Positions 44,184-52,750 of a DNA stretch of 64,000 nt are shown piece by piece (position 1 is the stretch's first letter; the number at the start of each line of letters is the position of its first letter). The position numbers were made by a program, and so were the translations under genes. The stretch is from NCBI RefSeq assembly GCF_009792895.1, contig NZ_WSSC01000001.1:992001-1056000 (forward strand), read 5' to 3'. The notes below the pieces were generated by a model that saw only the letters and a list, made by a program, of their open reading frames with translations, ran no database searches and had not been told where the DNA came from. This DNA is from Pigmentibacter ruber (GTDB lineage: Bacteria > Bdellovibrionota_B > Oligoflexia > Silvanigrellales > Silvanigrellaceae).

Positions 44184-45284
44184 TTAGCTAATTAATACAG
44201 CATAAAAAAATATTGCCGAAATAATATCTAAGTGATTAATGATACCAAGAAAAAAACTTCTTTCAGACAACTCAAACATTGTCCTAAACATCACAAGGCG
44301 AACTAAAGGATTAACTGCTTCACCTTTTTGTGCACCTATGTCTCTCCATATTCGCGCATTTTCAAATTTAAACATATGTTCTCTATGATAACTTGCAGGA
44401 TAATATTCTTTTTGTAAATTTTGTTTAGTTAATAATGCTTCATTCCAAATCCTTAGAAATTTGTTTAAAAAAATAGAAAAAAATATCATTGCTGCTATAT
44501 GGTATCTACTAAAATTTAAACTAGGATTGATTGAAAAGAAATATAATATAAATATTAAAAGCACAAAAAATAATGTTCTTTGATAAAATATTCCAAAAAA
44601 TAACTTAATAGATTCTTGATATTTCTCAGTGTATGCATCTGCTTTATGGTGCAATTTTAAATTCCATTTTAAGGCATCTAGGCAACACCACATAATTAAA
44701 ATGAGGGCTATTATTTCAAACTTTGGGTATGAACCACCATGAGGAAAGAAATGTAGGCTAAAAAAAAGTAACGCAAGAGCAATATAGCAACGAAAATCAG
44801 TTTTAGAGATATCAAATTTATTAAGATGATTTGGTTTTGCTAAATGCGATAGCAAAGATAATCTAAAATTTTTATCGCCAAACTCCATTCCGTTATTTAG
44901 AGGTTCATAATAAATACCTAATTCAAAACGCCAGCGTTTTATTTTTGGGAGAATATTTCGCCAGTCATAAGTTGATGCTAACCTTAAAACTCCTGCAAAA
45001 ATAGTAAATAAACCTGTCCAAAAAAGAGATAAATTTAATTTTTCTGCCAGTACAATAGACAAAGTAATAAAAGGAATTTTATCAGCTGCAACTCTCAGAA
45101 CATGAAAGAATTTATTAAAAATAAAGATGGGAAATGGAAAAAGAATGCTTTTCCAATGCAATATATTAAAAATATATGCCGTAAAATAAGTTATTTTACC
45201 CGAGAAAAAAATTGCCGTAACAGAAAGTATGGCAAGAATAAAAGTGTTTTCAATTAAGTAGCTATCTATCAAACTTGCAGTCAT
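44184..45284 (-). CDS. polytopic membrane protein of unknown function
   Basis: A 366-residue protein with about seven to eight hydrophobic segments. Soluble stretches carry STYDWRNILPKIKRWRFE, a segment around NGMEFGDKNFRLSL, and near the end FENARIWRDIGAQKGEAVNP. I looked for CobD/CbiB motifs, which the size and topology suggested, and did not find them. The family is not recognised. It overlaps the zinc-ribbon gene by 23 bases and has no ribosome site of its own, so the two are coupled. It ends five bases from the chemoreceptor's stop. Confidence 0.6.
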   Translation of the reverse strand: MTASLIDSYLIENTFILAILSVTAIFFSGKITYFTAYIFNILHWKSILFPFPIFIFNKFFHVLRVAADKIPFITLSIVLAEKLNLSLFWTGLFTIFAGVLRLASTYDWRNILPKIKRWRFELGIYYEPLNNGMEFGDKNFRLSLLSHLAKPNHLNKFDISKTDFRCYIALALLFFSLHFFPHGGSYPKFEIIALILIMWCCLDALKWNLKLHHKADAYTEKYQESIKLFFGIFYQRTLFFVLLIFILYFFSINPSLNFSRYHIAAMIFFSIFLNKFLRIWNEALLTKQNLQKEYYPASYHREHMFKFENARIWRDIGAQKGEAVNPLVRLVMFRTMFELSERSFFLGIINHLDIISAIFFYAVLIS

Positions 45285-45516
45285 AAATTATGGTTTCAGT
45301 TCCGTCAGGACTTTTCACAAGATTTTCGTCACGTGCGATCATAACAGCAGGATGATCTTTTTCATGAAATAAGACGACTCCGCAATGAGGGCACTTTGCC
45401 GTAACCTCAGGATTTTTAGGGCTTCCTTTTTCAAATACGAGATGAAAACGCCTTTTGCAGGTAGCATTATCAATTAATCTTTTTTCGTATTTCATGTTTG
45501 ATATGTTATTATCCAT
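45262..45516 (-). CDS. small zinc-ribbon protein (NDUFS6/COG4391-like)
   Basis: An 84-residue protein with Cys in ATCKRRF, the pair CPHC and Cys in YDCKF; with His residues nearby these can bind one zinc. The order is like the zinc-finger domain of the bacterial COG4391 family and mitochondrial NDUFS6. GGGAGG lies before the ATG. It is the first gene of a two-gene unit with the membrane protein, divergent from fabI. Confidence 0.7.
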   Translation of the reverse strand: MDNNISNMKYEKRLIDNATCKRRFHLVFEKGSPKNPEVTAKCPHCGVVLFHEKDHPAVMIARDENLVKSPDGTETIIYDCKFDR

Positions 45517-45628
45517 AAATTCCTCCCATTAAAAAGGCTATCAGCGGCTTGTTTGTAACGCAAGATGCAAGTAGGCTCAAGGCTCGGCGAATTTGTTTTT
45601 TCGCATCATTTGACATTGGAGGAAGGAA

Positions 45629-46420
45629 ATGATTCAAGCAAACATTCTTGCTGGAAAGCGCGGAGTAGTGTTTGGAGTAGCAAATAATAAGTCTATAGCT
45701 TGGGCTTGCGCTCAATTATGTGCCGAGCAGGGTGCTCAATTGGCGTTTAATTATTTGGGAGATGCTCAAGAGAAGCGTGTAAGAGAATTGGTTAAAGATC
45801 TGCCAAATGCTCTAGTAATGCCGTGCGACGTAACAAAAGACGAGCAAATAGCTGATTTTTATCAGCACATTCAGAAAGAATGGGACGGTATTGATTTCAT
45901 TATTCACTCCGTTGCTTTTACAGAAAAAGAAAATTTAAAAGATAAATTTATGGTTGTAACTAGAGAGTCTTTTGCTTCAACTCTCGATATTTCAGCTTAT
46001 TCGTTGCTTGCCGTGACTAGAGCGGCGTTACCGCTGATGAAAAAAGGCGGAAGTGTAATTACTATGTCGTATTATGGAGCTGAAAAAGTTGTTCCAAGAT
46101 ACAATGTCATGGGAGTTGCAAAAGCTGCACTTGAATCGTGCGCTAAGTATTTAGCTTATGATCTTGGCGAAGTAGGTATTAGGGTAAATGCTATCAGTGC
46201 AGGTCCAATTCGTACATTATCATCTAGCGCGATACCAGGAATTAAGGAAATGCTGGATAATTCACAAAAGCACTCTCCACTCAAGAGAAACGTTACTACA
46301 GAAGATGTAGCACGTTCGGCTGTATATTTATTATCCGACTTATCCTCAGGTGTTACTGGAGAAGTACTTCATGTGGATTGTGGTTATAATACACTTGGTA
46401 TGTTTTCAGCAGTAGAGTAA
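45629..46420 (+). CDS. fabI: enoyl-[acyl-carrier-protein] reductase (NADH)
   Basis: Last step of each fatty-acid elongation round; target of triclosan. The 263-residue short-chain dehydrogenase has the FabI dinucleotide motif GVANNKSIAWACAQ and SVAFTEKE. The catalytic pair is Y158 and K165 (YxxxxxxK spacing), with MSYYGAEKV before it. NAISAGPIRTLSSS closes the nucleotide site. GGAGGAAGG precedes the ATG. It begins a tight plus-strand operon with lptF, lptG and a pentapeptide-like gene, linking fatty-acid synthesis with lipopolysaccharide transport. Confidence 0.95.
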   Translation: MIQANILAGKRGVVFGVANNKSIAWACAQLCAEQGAQLAFNYLGDAQEKRVRELVKDLPNALVMPCDVTKDEQIADFYQHIQKEWDGIDFIIHSVAFTEKENLKDKFMVVTRESFASTLDISAYSLLAVTRAALPLMKKGGSVITMSYYGAEKVVPRYNVMGVAKAALESCAKYLAYDLGEVGIRVNAISAGPIRTLSSSAIPGIKEMLDNSQKHSPLKRNVTTEDVARSAVYLLSDLSSGVTGEVLHVDCGYNTLGMFSAVE

Positions 46421-46423
46421 TAA

Positions 46424-47755
46424 ATGATAGGATATCATAAATTAGATAGGTTGCTTGCGAATGAAATAGTGTCCCTGACGTTTGTAATTGCTGCAAGCCT
46501 CAGTTCTATCATGATGATGGCTAAAATTCCACGCTATGCTCAGGTGCTATTTTCTGCACCTGATACTGCAACAACTTTTCTTATGTTATTACTTTATTCC
46601 TTTCCTTCTATTATTAAATTTACCGTGCCAATTTCATTATTGCTAGCATGCTCTATTGTCACTATTCGAATGGCAGCAGATAGGGAGTTAGAAGCATGGA
46701 TGGCAAGTGGAGTTAGTGTTTTAAGATTAGCTAGAATGCCTACTATATTAGGTTTTTTAGTTATGTTAATTTCTTTATTTAGTGCTCTTTTTTTTGAACC
46801 GTATTCAAACAGACAGTTTGAAATGTTTAAGTGGGTACAATCAAGAGAACTTGTAGAAGCAATGATAAAAAATTCTATTCGGGAAAAAAGTTTTATCAAC
46901 GATGCTTTTGCAAATTCAGATAACGTTAACTTAGTAATGTTTTTAAACAAAGTGAGCGAAGATAAAACAGATTTTCAGGATGTATTTATTGGATTAAAGA
47001 CAAATTCTTATAGTTACTACTCAATTGTACAATCAAAAGAGGGAGAATTAAAAAAGAAATCAAACGATGGTTTTCCTGATTATATTTTTTCGTTAAAAAA
47101 TGGTACTGGTTATTCTGGTAAATTAGCAAACCATAATTTGTCATATTTCTTATCTAATAAAGATGAACACTTTAAATTTCCTCAAAAAGATTTTAATAAA
47201 AATGATTTAATTTTATTTCCAAAAGTTTCTGATTGGACTATTACACATTTTTCTGATATGCACATTTCATTAATAAATACTTTTAAAGACAAGTTTAAAG
47301 TTGAAATGAATCAAATTGAAAATTCTAATCAGCTATACCCTCGGGAGTATTTTAACCAATTAAGTAAAGAAATGGAAACAAATTTGGATTGGAACAAAGA
47401 TATTAAAATGGTTGAAAAACTTATTTTTATTTTTAAACAAATATCAGTTCCAATTTCAACTATATTTCTTCCGATCATTGGAATTTGTTTAGGTATTCAA
47501 GATCCAAGAAGAAAACAATTTGGAGTCTATTTAGGAGTTGGTTTAGTTATCTTTGCTTTATATGCATCTATTTCATTATGCCAACAATTATCTTTGAATT
47601 TTATTTTACCTCCATATGCAATGCTATTAGCAACACCTCTTATTTTGATATTTATTATTATTTTGTTGTTGCGATGGCGTCTCAAACATCCACCATCAAC
47701 TGGATTTATTGCCTTTCTGCAAGAAGATTTTAAATTCAAAAGAAAGAGGCTTTAA
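46424..47755 (+). CDS. lptF: LPS export permease LptF (YjgP/YjgQ family)
   Basis: Inner-membrane subunit of LptB2FG, which pulls LPS out of the membrane. The 443-residue protein has three N-terminal helices, a periplasmic jellyroll-like domain (about 150-330) and three C-terminal helices. The coupling region is MAADRELEAWMASGVSVLRL, as in the family. Start is three bases after fabI's stop, and the gene abuts lptG directly. It is longer than E. coli LptF (366) because the periplasmic domain is enlarged. Confidence 0.88.
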   Translation: MIGYHKLDRLLANEIVSLTFVIAASLSSIMMMAKIPRYAQVLFSAPDTATTFLMLLLYSFPSIIKFTVPISLLLACSIVTIRMAADRELEAWMASGVSVLRLARMPTILGFLVMLISLFSALFFEPYSNRQFEMFKWVQSRELVEAMIKNSIREKSFINDAFANSDNVNLVMFLNKVSEDKTDFQDVFIGLKTNSYSYYSIVQSKEGELKKKSNDGFPDYIFSLKNGTGYSGKLANHNLSYFLSNKDEHFKFPQKDFNKNDLILFPKVSDWTITHFSDMHISLINTFKDKFKVEMNQIENSNQLYPREYFNQLSKEMETNLDWNKDIKMVEKLIFIFKQISVPISTIFLPIIGICLGIQDPRRKQFGVYLGVGLVIFALYASISLCQQLSLNFILPPYAMLLATPLILIFIIILLLRWRLKHPPSTGFIAFLQEDFKFKRKRL

Positions 47756-48847
47756 ATGCGGATTTGGTGGTATATTGCATCGCAATACTTAAAAAGTATT
47801 TTAAGTATTTTACTCTTTTCATTATCAATATATTTTATCTTGACTTATATGGAAGAAAGTCAACATTACTTTGATGGCCGAACAATTTCAGCAAAAATAA
47901 AGTTTTACTATTATTTATGGCAAGTACCTACGATTACAATTCAATTAATGCCATTTGCTGTGTTGATTGGAGGTATAGTAACAAACTGGTTACTAGCTAA
48001 GCACGGCGAAATATCCGCACTTAGAGCTGCAGGTATGTCAATGCTAAGAATTTCTATACCTTTAGTTTCAGTGGGTCTTTTATTTACAGCGGGACAATTT
48101 ATTTTAAATGAGTTTATTCAACCTGTGAGTACAACAAATTTTTTGCGAGTTAGAAATATTGAAATTGAAGGCAGTAAAAAAAATGATTATGTTTTTACTG
48201 AAAGCAAATGGTTGAAGTCTAAAGGAACAATTCTCTATTTTCAGCGCTATGATGAAAGTAAGCAGGAACTATATGATGTTGAGTTTTTTAAATCAGAAAG
48301 TTCAAACATTCGCCAAATTGTTCATGCAAAGTCAGCATATTTTGATGAAAATATTGGTAACTGGGTGTTAAGATCTGCGATTGTAAATAATTTTGATTCT
48401 CATTATCAATTAAATAAAATTGATGTGAAATCATATTACGTTACTAATATTGATTTTGCTCCTCCAAAAGTATTAAAAGATACAAGTGATTCAAATCAAT
48501 TAAGTTACTGGCAATTAAAAAAAGTAATTGATGATGCACAAGAGGCAGGAGCAAATGTTTCTGATAGAATAATAGATTTATATTTAAAAATAAGTGCTCC
48601 TTTTGCAAATATTTTATTTGTTTTTTTAACTATTCCTTTTGCTTTAAAGAAAGAAAGGCAGGAAGAAAAATATATTGGGATTGTAATTTGCATTGTTACT
48701 GCTTTGGTATATTGGTTTGGTAATTTGGTACTAAAAAGTTTTGCAATAAAGGGAAGTTTAAATCCTCTCTTAGCAGCTTGGATCATGAATATTTTAGTTT
48801 TATGTTTGAGTTTTATGCTCATTAGAAAATTAGACAAAGGACAATAG
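47756..48847 (+). CDS. lptG: LPS export permease LptG (YjgP/YjgQ family)
   Basis: Partner of LptF, 363 residues. Three helices, a periplasmic domain (about 130-270) and three more helices. The coupling motif is AKHGEISALRAAGMSMLRIS. TIPFALKKERQEEKYIG in the second half is also typical. The ATG comes immediately after the lptF stop. LptB, LptC and LptA are not in the window and should be elsewhere. Confidence 0.9.
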   Translation: MRIWWYIASQYLKSILSILLFSLSIYFILTYMEESQHYFDGRTISAKIKFYYYLWQVPTITIQLMPFAVLIGGIVTNWLLAKHGEISALRAAGMSMLRISIPLVSVGLLFTAGQFILNEFIQPVSTTNFLRVRNIEIEGSKKNDYVFTESKWLKSKGTILYFQRYDESKQELYDVEFFKSESSNIRQIVHAKSAYFDENIGNWVLRSAIVNNFDSHYQLNKIDVKSYYVTNIDFAPPKVLKDTSDSNQLSYWQLKKVIDDAQEAGANVSDRIIDLYLKISAPFANILFVFLTIPFALKKERQEEKYIGIVICIVTALVYWFGNLVLKSFAIKGSLNPLLAAWIMNILVLCLSFMLIRKLDKGQ

Positions 48848-48850
48848 TGT

Positions 48851-49798
48851 ATGATTGAACTTGATTCCATTCTTAAAGCTGTAGCTAAAGGGAAAATGGA
48901 TGTTGAAAAAGCTAAATTGTTGATAGAAAAAAATTATGTATTAAAAAAAGCAAATAAATATAAGAGTGATTTTGATAATAATACAAATAATTTTGATGCA
49001 CAGAAAGAAGAATCACAGGAAGGTTTAAAAACCGCATTTGAGAAATTAAAAAAGACTGTAAATTTGGAAGAATTATTGAAAATTTCAAGTAATTTAGTAC
49101 AGCAAATTTCTGAAAACATGCCGCAAATAGAAAAAATTCAAGAAAATATTTCTAGTAATTTCCAGCCAATAGGGTTCTCACCGAATATTGTTGGACTAGA
49201 TGCAAAACTATCAGTTTTTCGTGCTTTGCATGTCAGTTCTGATAGCCAAGTAAAAGATAATCAGGTCGTTGGATCACAATGGTTTGGAGTTGATTTTTCA
49301 GATCATTCCGAAGTGCGAAATAATAAATTTACTGCAGTCCAATTTTCTGAATTAGCAGTTATAAAAACAGATTTTTGTTTATCAACTTATAGTCTAGCTC
49401 GCTTAAGTAATGTCACTTTGCAAGAGGCTAGATTAGAAAATAATAAATTTTCTCGAACTACTTTTTCAGATGTAACTATTTCAGAATCCGATTTTACTGA
49501 AAATCAATTGATAAAATCAGATTTTTCGGAATTAACAATTAAAACAAGCCGACTTACCAGAATTAATTTTAATGGTGTAGACTTTTCTGATTGTGAATTT
49601 GAAGATTGTGATATTCAGGGGATAGAATTTGAAAACTGTAAGTTTAAAGAGTGCTTATTTACTAAATTACACTTGGTTTTATCTCAACCTATCAAAATTT
49701 CTGGCTGTAATTGTGTTGGAAAGAATTTTCAAGGTTGTCAAACGGCAGAAGAATTTTTAGAATTAATAAACTCTCCCTATAACGATTCTCGTCATTAA
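48851..49798 (+). CDS. pentapeptide-repeat-like protein with SHOCT-like N-terminus
   Basis: A 315-residue soluble protein. The first 28 residues (ILKAVAKGKMDVEKAKLLIE) resemble the short helical pair found at the start of SHOCT/YvlB-type proteins. A Lys/Gln-rich helical linker follows. From about 125 to 290 there are repeated five-residue units such as NNKFS, SDFSE, VDFSD, CEFED and IEFEN, which should fold into a right-handed quadrilateral beta-helix. It starts three bases after lptG and ends the operon. No known enzymatic motif is present. A role in the envelope or as an adaptor for LptFG is inference. Confidence 0.7.
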   Translation: MIELDSILKAVAKGKMDVEKAKLLIEKNYVLKKANKYKSDFDNNTNNFDAQKEESQEGLKTAFEKLKKTVNLEELLKISSNLVQQISENMPQIEKIQENISSNFQPIGFSPNIVGLDAKLSVFRALHVSSDSQVKDNQVVGSQWFGVDFSDHSEVRNNKFTAVQFSELAVIKTDFCLSTYSLARLSNVTLQEARLENNKFSRTTFSDVTISESDFTENQLIKSDFSELTIKTSRLTRINFNGVDFSDCEFEDCDIQGIEFENCKFKECLFTKLHLVLSQPIKISGCNCVGKNFQGCQTAEEFLELINSPYNDSRH

Positions 49799-49880
49799 TT
49801 CTTGCAGAATCTCTATTTTTTTTGGATAACAAACAAGTCCATTTTCTTACTTCTATCTGAACTTAAGATTAGTGGGTATA

Positions 49881-49907
49881 TGGCTTTAATGAAGCCAAAC
49901 TTTTTAA
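49881..49907 (+). promoter_or_regulatory. small hairpin in the gapA leader
   Basis: TGGCTT (49881-49886) and AAGCCA (49892-49897) form a six-base stem with a five-base loop, followed by AACTTTTT. It could be a weak terminator of the lptG operon or a leader hairpin ahead of the strong gapA ribosome site AGGAGGT. Confidence 0.35.
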
Positions 49908-49921
49908 CTAGGAGGTAACTC

Positions 49922-50929
49922 ATGGCTATTAAAATAGGGATCAACGGTTTTGGTCGCATTGGTCGTTGTGTACTAAGAGCATTAAAAAACGAGAAAGATA
50001 TTGAAGTTTGTTTAATCAATGATTTAACAAATGCTAAAACTCTTGCACACTTGTATAAATATGATTCTGTACATGGAAAAGCAGAGCAAACAGTAGACTG
50101 CCAAGAAAATGCATTAATAATTGATGGCAAAAATATTCCAATAACTGCAATACGTAACCCAGCTGAAATTCCTTGGGGAACTCATGGTGTAGATATAGTG
50201 CTTGAATGCACAGGTCTTTTCACTGAAGGTGAAAAAGCAGCGGCTCACTTAAAGGGTGGTGCAAAAAAGGTAATACTCAGTGCACCTGGAAAATCAATTG
50301 ATAAAACTATTGTAATTGGTGTAAATGATAACGAATATGATATACAAAAACATCATATTGTTAGTAATGGTTCATGTACTACAAATTGTTTAGCCCCATT
50401 TACAAAAGTTATTCATGAAAAATTTGGTATAAAAAAAGGCCTCATGACAACTATCCATTCATATACAAATGATCAAAATATCTTAGATTTACCTCATAAA
50501 GATTTAAGAAGAGCACGTGCAGCAGCTGTAAGTATGATTCCAACTTCAACAGGTGCCGCTAAAGCTATTTCTGAAGTAATACCTTCTCTTGCAGGAAAAT
50601 TAAATGGTTTTGCCGTAAGAGTCCCAACCCCAAATGTTTCATTAGTTGATGTTACTTTTGAATTAGAAAAATCAGTTACTACTTCTGAAATTAACTCTGC
50701 ATTAAAGGCTGCAGCAGAATCTTATTTAAAAGGAATTTTAGGGTATTCTGAAGAGCCTTTAGTTAGTTGTGATTATAATGGATGTTCAAACAGTTCGACT
50801 ATTGATGCTGAATATACAACAGTTATTGGTGAAAATATGGTAAAAGTTCTTTCATGGTATGACAATGAATGGGGCTTTAGCAATCGTATGGTTCAATTAA
50901 CTCGTTTAGTAGCAACCGGAAAATATTAA
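49922..50929 (+). CDS. gapA: glyceraldehyde-3-phosphate dehydrogenase
   Basis: Glycolytic enzyme, 335 residues, cytoplasmic tetramer. NAD-binding GINGFGRIGR at the N-terminus, catalytic C152 in SNGSCTTNCLAPF, H179 in MTTIHSYT, and WYDNEWGFSNRM near the end. D34 (IND) favours NAD over NADP. The ribosome site AGGAGGT is the strongest in the window, in line with high expression. It is followed by a perfect 13-bp terminator. No other glycolytic gene is adjacent. Confidence 0.97.
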   Translation: MAIKIGINGFGRIGRCVLRALKNEKDIEVCLINDLTNAKTLAHLYKYDSVHGKAEQTVDCQENALIIDGKNIPITAIRNPAEIPWGTHGVDIVLECTGLFTEGEKAAAHLKGGAKKVILSAPGKSIDKTIVIGVNDNEYDIQKHHIVSNGSCTTNCLAPFTKVIHEKFGIKKGLMTTIHSYTNDQNILDLPHKDLRRARAAAVSMIPTSTGAAKAISEVIPSLAGKLNGFAVRVPTPNVSLVDVTFELEKSVTTSEINSALKAAAESYLKGILGYSEEPLVSCDYNGCSNSSTIDAEYTTVIGENMVKVLSWYDNEWGFSNRMVQLTRLVATGKY

Positions 50930-50952
50930 TATTTTTAATTTATCAAAATAAT

Positions 50953-50989
50953 AACCTTTAAATGATTTAATCATTTAAAGGTTTTTTTA
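50953..50989. terminator. bidirectional terminator between gapA and ddl
   Basis: Perfect 13-bp stem (50953-50965 with 50971-50983), five-base loop. T-run TTTTTTT on the plus strand ends gapA; TTATTATTTT on the minus strand can end ddl. The ddl stop codon (50967-50969) lies inside the loop. Confidence 0.88.
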
Positions 50990-52037
50990 TTCTTGTTTTT
51001 CCATACCATAAATTTCTCGACAATCCTCTGCTTAAAGCAGATTCAGCTAATATGCCAAAAAAATCTTTGTATTGGATTCCTATTTGTTTGGCCATTAAGG
51101 GAAGGACACTATAGAAAAAAGATATTCCTGGTAAAGTATTTGCTTCTAAAAAGTAAGGATTTCCTTTTTCATCACATCGCCAATCAAAACGAACAAGATC
51201 TTTTAAATTTAAGTATTGAAATAAAACTTCAGAACTATTTTTAATTATACTCTCATTCTTTTTTGATAATTTAGGAAAAGTTACTTTTTCACCCATATAC
51301 TCTTTAGATTTATTAGCTAAACCATAAATTTTATCTTCAACTTCAATCTCAGCTATTGGCAGAAATTTTCCAGGTGTTCCAATAATTCCTGAAGTAAATT
51401 CCTTTCCGCAAAGAAATTTTTCTAATAAAACGCCATCAGGATATTTTTCCAAAAGTAGTTTCACTTTTTCATACGTTTCTAATTTTGAGTTTGACATAGA
51501 ATAGCTAGCATCAATTCCCATACCAGAACCTTCTCCATCTGGTTTAATAAAATGTGTTTCTTTAAAAAATTTTGCGGGGATTTTGGCAAAGTCTTTAATA
51601 TTTTTAATTATATAAAATGGAGAAGTTGGAATTTTTAATAAATTGCATAATAATTTTAATTGCGTTTTGCTCATACAAATAGATTGAGCGTAAGGATCAG
51701 AACCAATAAATGGAACTCCTGATAATTCACATAATGAAGGAATCCAGCCTTCACGTGCAAGAGATCCCCAACCTTCCACTAAACTATGTATTAAAGTACA
51801 TTGGGAACTAAAATTAGACCATTTTAGAAGAAAAGTGGAATCTAAAGGAAAAAGAATTACAGAAAAACCTAGTTCTTTCCAAGTTTCACAAATTTTATCG
51901 ATCGTATTTTTTGTCTCCCACTCAGCAGATGCATCGTCAGGAAAAATTATTTTTTGTGAATTTTCTAGTTTCGTAGGTAAATCATATACAAGACCAAGTA
52001 TTTGATTTTTATTTTCAGAAGTAAAAATTGAACTCAT
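50967..52037 (-). CDS. ddl: D-alanine--D-alanine ligase-like ATP-grasp enzyme
   Basis: A 356-residue ATP-grasp protein. N-terminal domain with LIHSLVEGWGSLAREG (the H-EGxxGE-like part is altered), GVPFIGSDPYAQSICMSKTQLK, the ATP-grasp domain with FIKPDGEGSGMGI and LLEKFLCGKEFTSGI, and the metal-binding end FLEANTLPGIS. These fit D-Ala-D-Ala ligase, which makes the peptidoglycan terminal dipeptide. The altered N-terminal motif leaves open another D-amino-acid or peptide ligase. GGGGAAG precedes the ATG. Convergent with gapA. Confidence 0.78.
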   Translation of the reverse strand: MSSIFTSENKNQILGLVYDLPTKLENSQKIIFPDDASAEWETKNTIDKICETWKELGFSVILFPLDSTFLLKWSNFSSQCTLIHSLVEGWGSLAREGWIPSLCELSGVPFIGSDPYAQSICMSKTQLKLLCNLLKIPTSPFYIIKNIKDFAKIPAKFFKETHFIKPDGEGSGMGIDASYSMSNSKLETYEKVKLLLEKYPDGVLLEKFLCGKEFTSGIIGTPGKFLPIAEIEVEDKIYGLANKSKEYMGEKVTFPKLSKKNESIIKNSSEVLFQYLNLKDLVRFDWRCDEKGNPYFLEANTLPGISFFYSVLPLMAKQIGIQYKDFFGILAESALSRGLSRNLWYGKTRIKKPLND

Positions 52038-52152
52038 AATTTTCTTCCCCTTAAAAAAATTATTTCATCATCTTTAAAATTTTTCAAAAAAAATTCTAGA
52101 ACAAAGATATCCTTGTCTATCATGATAAAATAATTTCTTAATAAAAATAAAT

Positions 52153-52184
52153 AAAAAATGGTATTGCCACTACCATTTTTTTTT
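52153..52184. terminator. symmetric hairpin with T-runs between divergent ddl and the histone-like gene
   Basis: Perfect 11-bp stem AAAAAATGGTA (52153-52163) / TACCATTTTTT (52171-52181), seven-base loop, T-runs on both strands. It looks like an intrinsic terminator, yet both neighbours start away from it, so it ends no annotated gene. Confidence 0.6.
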
Positions 52185-52257
52185 GGCATGAGTTAAATTA
52201 AGACTGGACCGTGGTATTGTGTGCGGTTAAAAATAAAAATTGAAAGGAGTCTGTTTT

Positions 52258-52707
52258 ATGGCTGAAACAAAGCGTAAGAAAGCTGGAGCAAAAAAATCAT
52301 CTGCAAAGAAGAGCGCGAAGAAGGTTGCGAAAAAAACTTCTGTGAAGAAAAAGAAAGTTGCAAAAAAACCTGTTAAAAAAACAGCTGCAAAAAAGAAAGT
52401 AGCTAAAAAGTCAGCAAAAAAAGCTGTAAGAAAAAAAACAGCAAAAAAAGTAAGTTCTAAGAAAAAAACATTAAAACGTGGTCGTCCAACAAAATCATCT
52501 GCAAAGAAACGCGGTCGTCCAACAAAATCATCTGCAAAGAAACGCGGTCGTCCAAAGAAGGCTGTAGTAAAAACTCCAAAGAAACGCGGTCGTCCAAGTA
52601 AATTAGATAAATTAAAACAATCTATGAGACGTGGTCGTCCAAGAAAATCATCTGGAGATAAAGCACATTCATCTAATGAAGTGATGAATGAACAAGGAAA
52701 TATATAA
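52258..52707 (+). CDS. histone H1-like AT-hook DNA-binding protein
   Basis: A 149-residue, very basic protein. Residues 5-70 are Lys/Ala repeats (AKKSAKKVAKK style) as in the C-terminal tail of eukaryotic H1 and bacterial H1-like proteins. Five AT-hook cores RGRP follow at about 74, 85, 96, 110 and 125, each flanked by Lys or Arg, which bind the minor groove of AT-rich DNA. A short acidic tail ends it. It probably compacts or regulates the AT-rich chromosome. The ATG at 52258 has AAAGGAG eight bases upstream; an in-frame TTG six codons earlier overlaps that site. Confidence 0.85.
   Translation: MAETKRKKAGAKKSSAKKSAKKVAKKTSVKKKKVAKKPVKKTAAKKKVAKKSAKKAVRKKTAKKVSSKKKTLKRGRPTKSSAKKRGRPTKSSAKKRGRPKKAVVKTPKKRGRPSKLDKLKQSMRRGRPRKSSGDKAHSSNEVMNEQGNI
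52480..52545 (+). repeat. 33-bp perfect tandem repeat encoding AT-hooks
   Basis: Two identical 33-base units (52480-52512, 52513-52545), followed by a partial third starting GGTCGTCCAA at 52546. Each unit encodes one RGRPTKSSAKK. The identity at the DNA level points to recent duplication or slippage, so hook number may vary between strains. Confidence 0.9.
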
Positions 52708-52720
52708 TAGACACAAAATA

Positions 52721-52746
52721 ACAAATGTTGATTTGTGTTTGTTTTT
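52721..52746 (+). terminator. weak hairpin after the histone-like gene
   Basis: ACAAAT (52721-52726), tetraloop GTTG, ATTTGT (52731-52736), then GTTTGTTTTT. AT-only pairs make it weak; mutY starts directly after it, so readthrough is likely. Confidence 0.35.
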
Positions 52747-52750
52747 CAAT

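Noticed and set aside
44184-45284. CobD/CbiB cobalamin enzyme
   Set aside because: Size and helices fit, but the family's conserved motifs are absent and no cobalamin genes are nearby.
45509-45715. Minus-strand ORF over the fabI start
   Set aside because: Overlaps the well-supported fabI start and the zinc-ribbon ribosome site; shadow frame.
52227-52724. Long minus-strand ORF with repeated GRPRF units
   Set aside because: It is the antisense of the repetitive Lys-rich AT-hook gene. Its repeats mirror the RGRP repeats, and it has no ribosome site and an odd composition.
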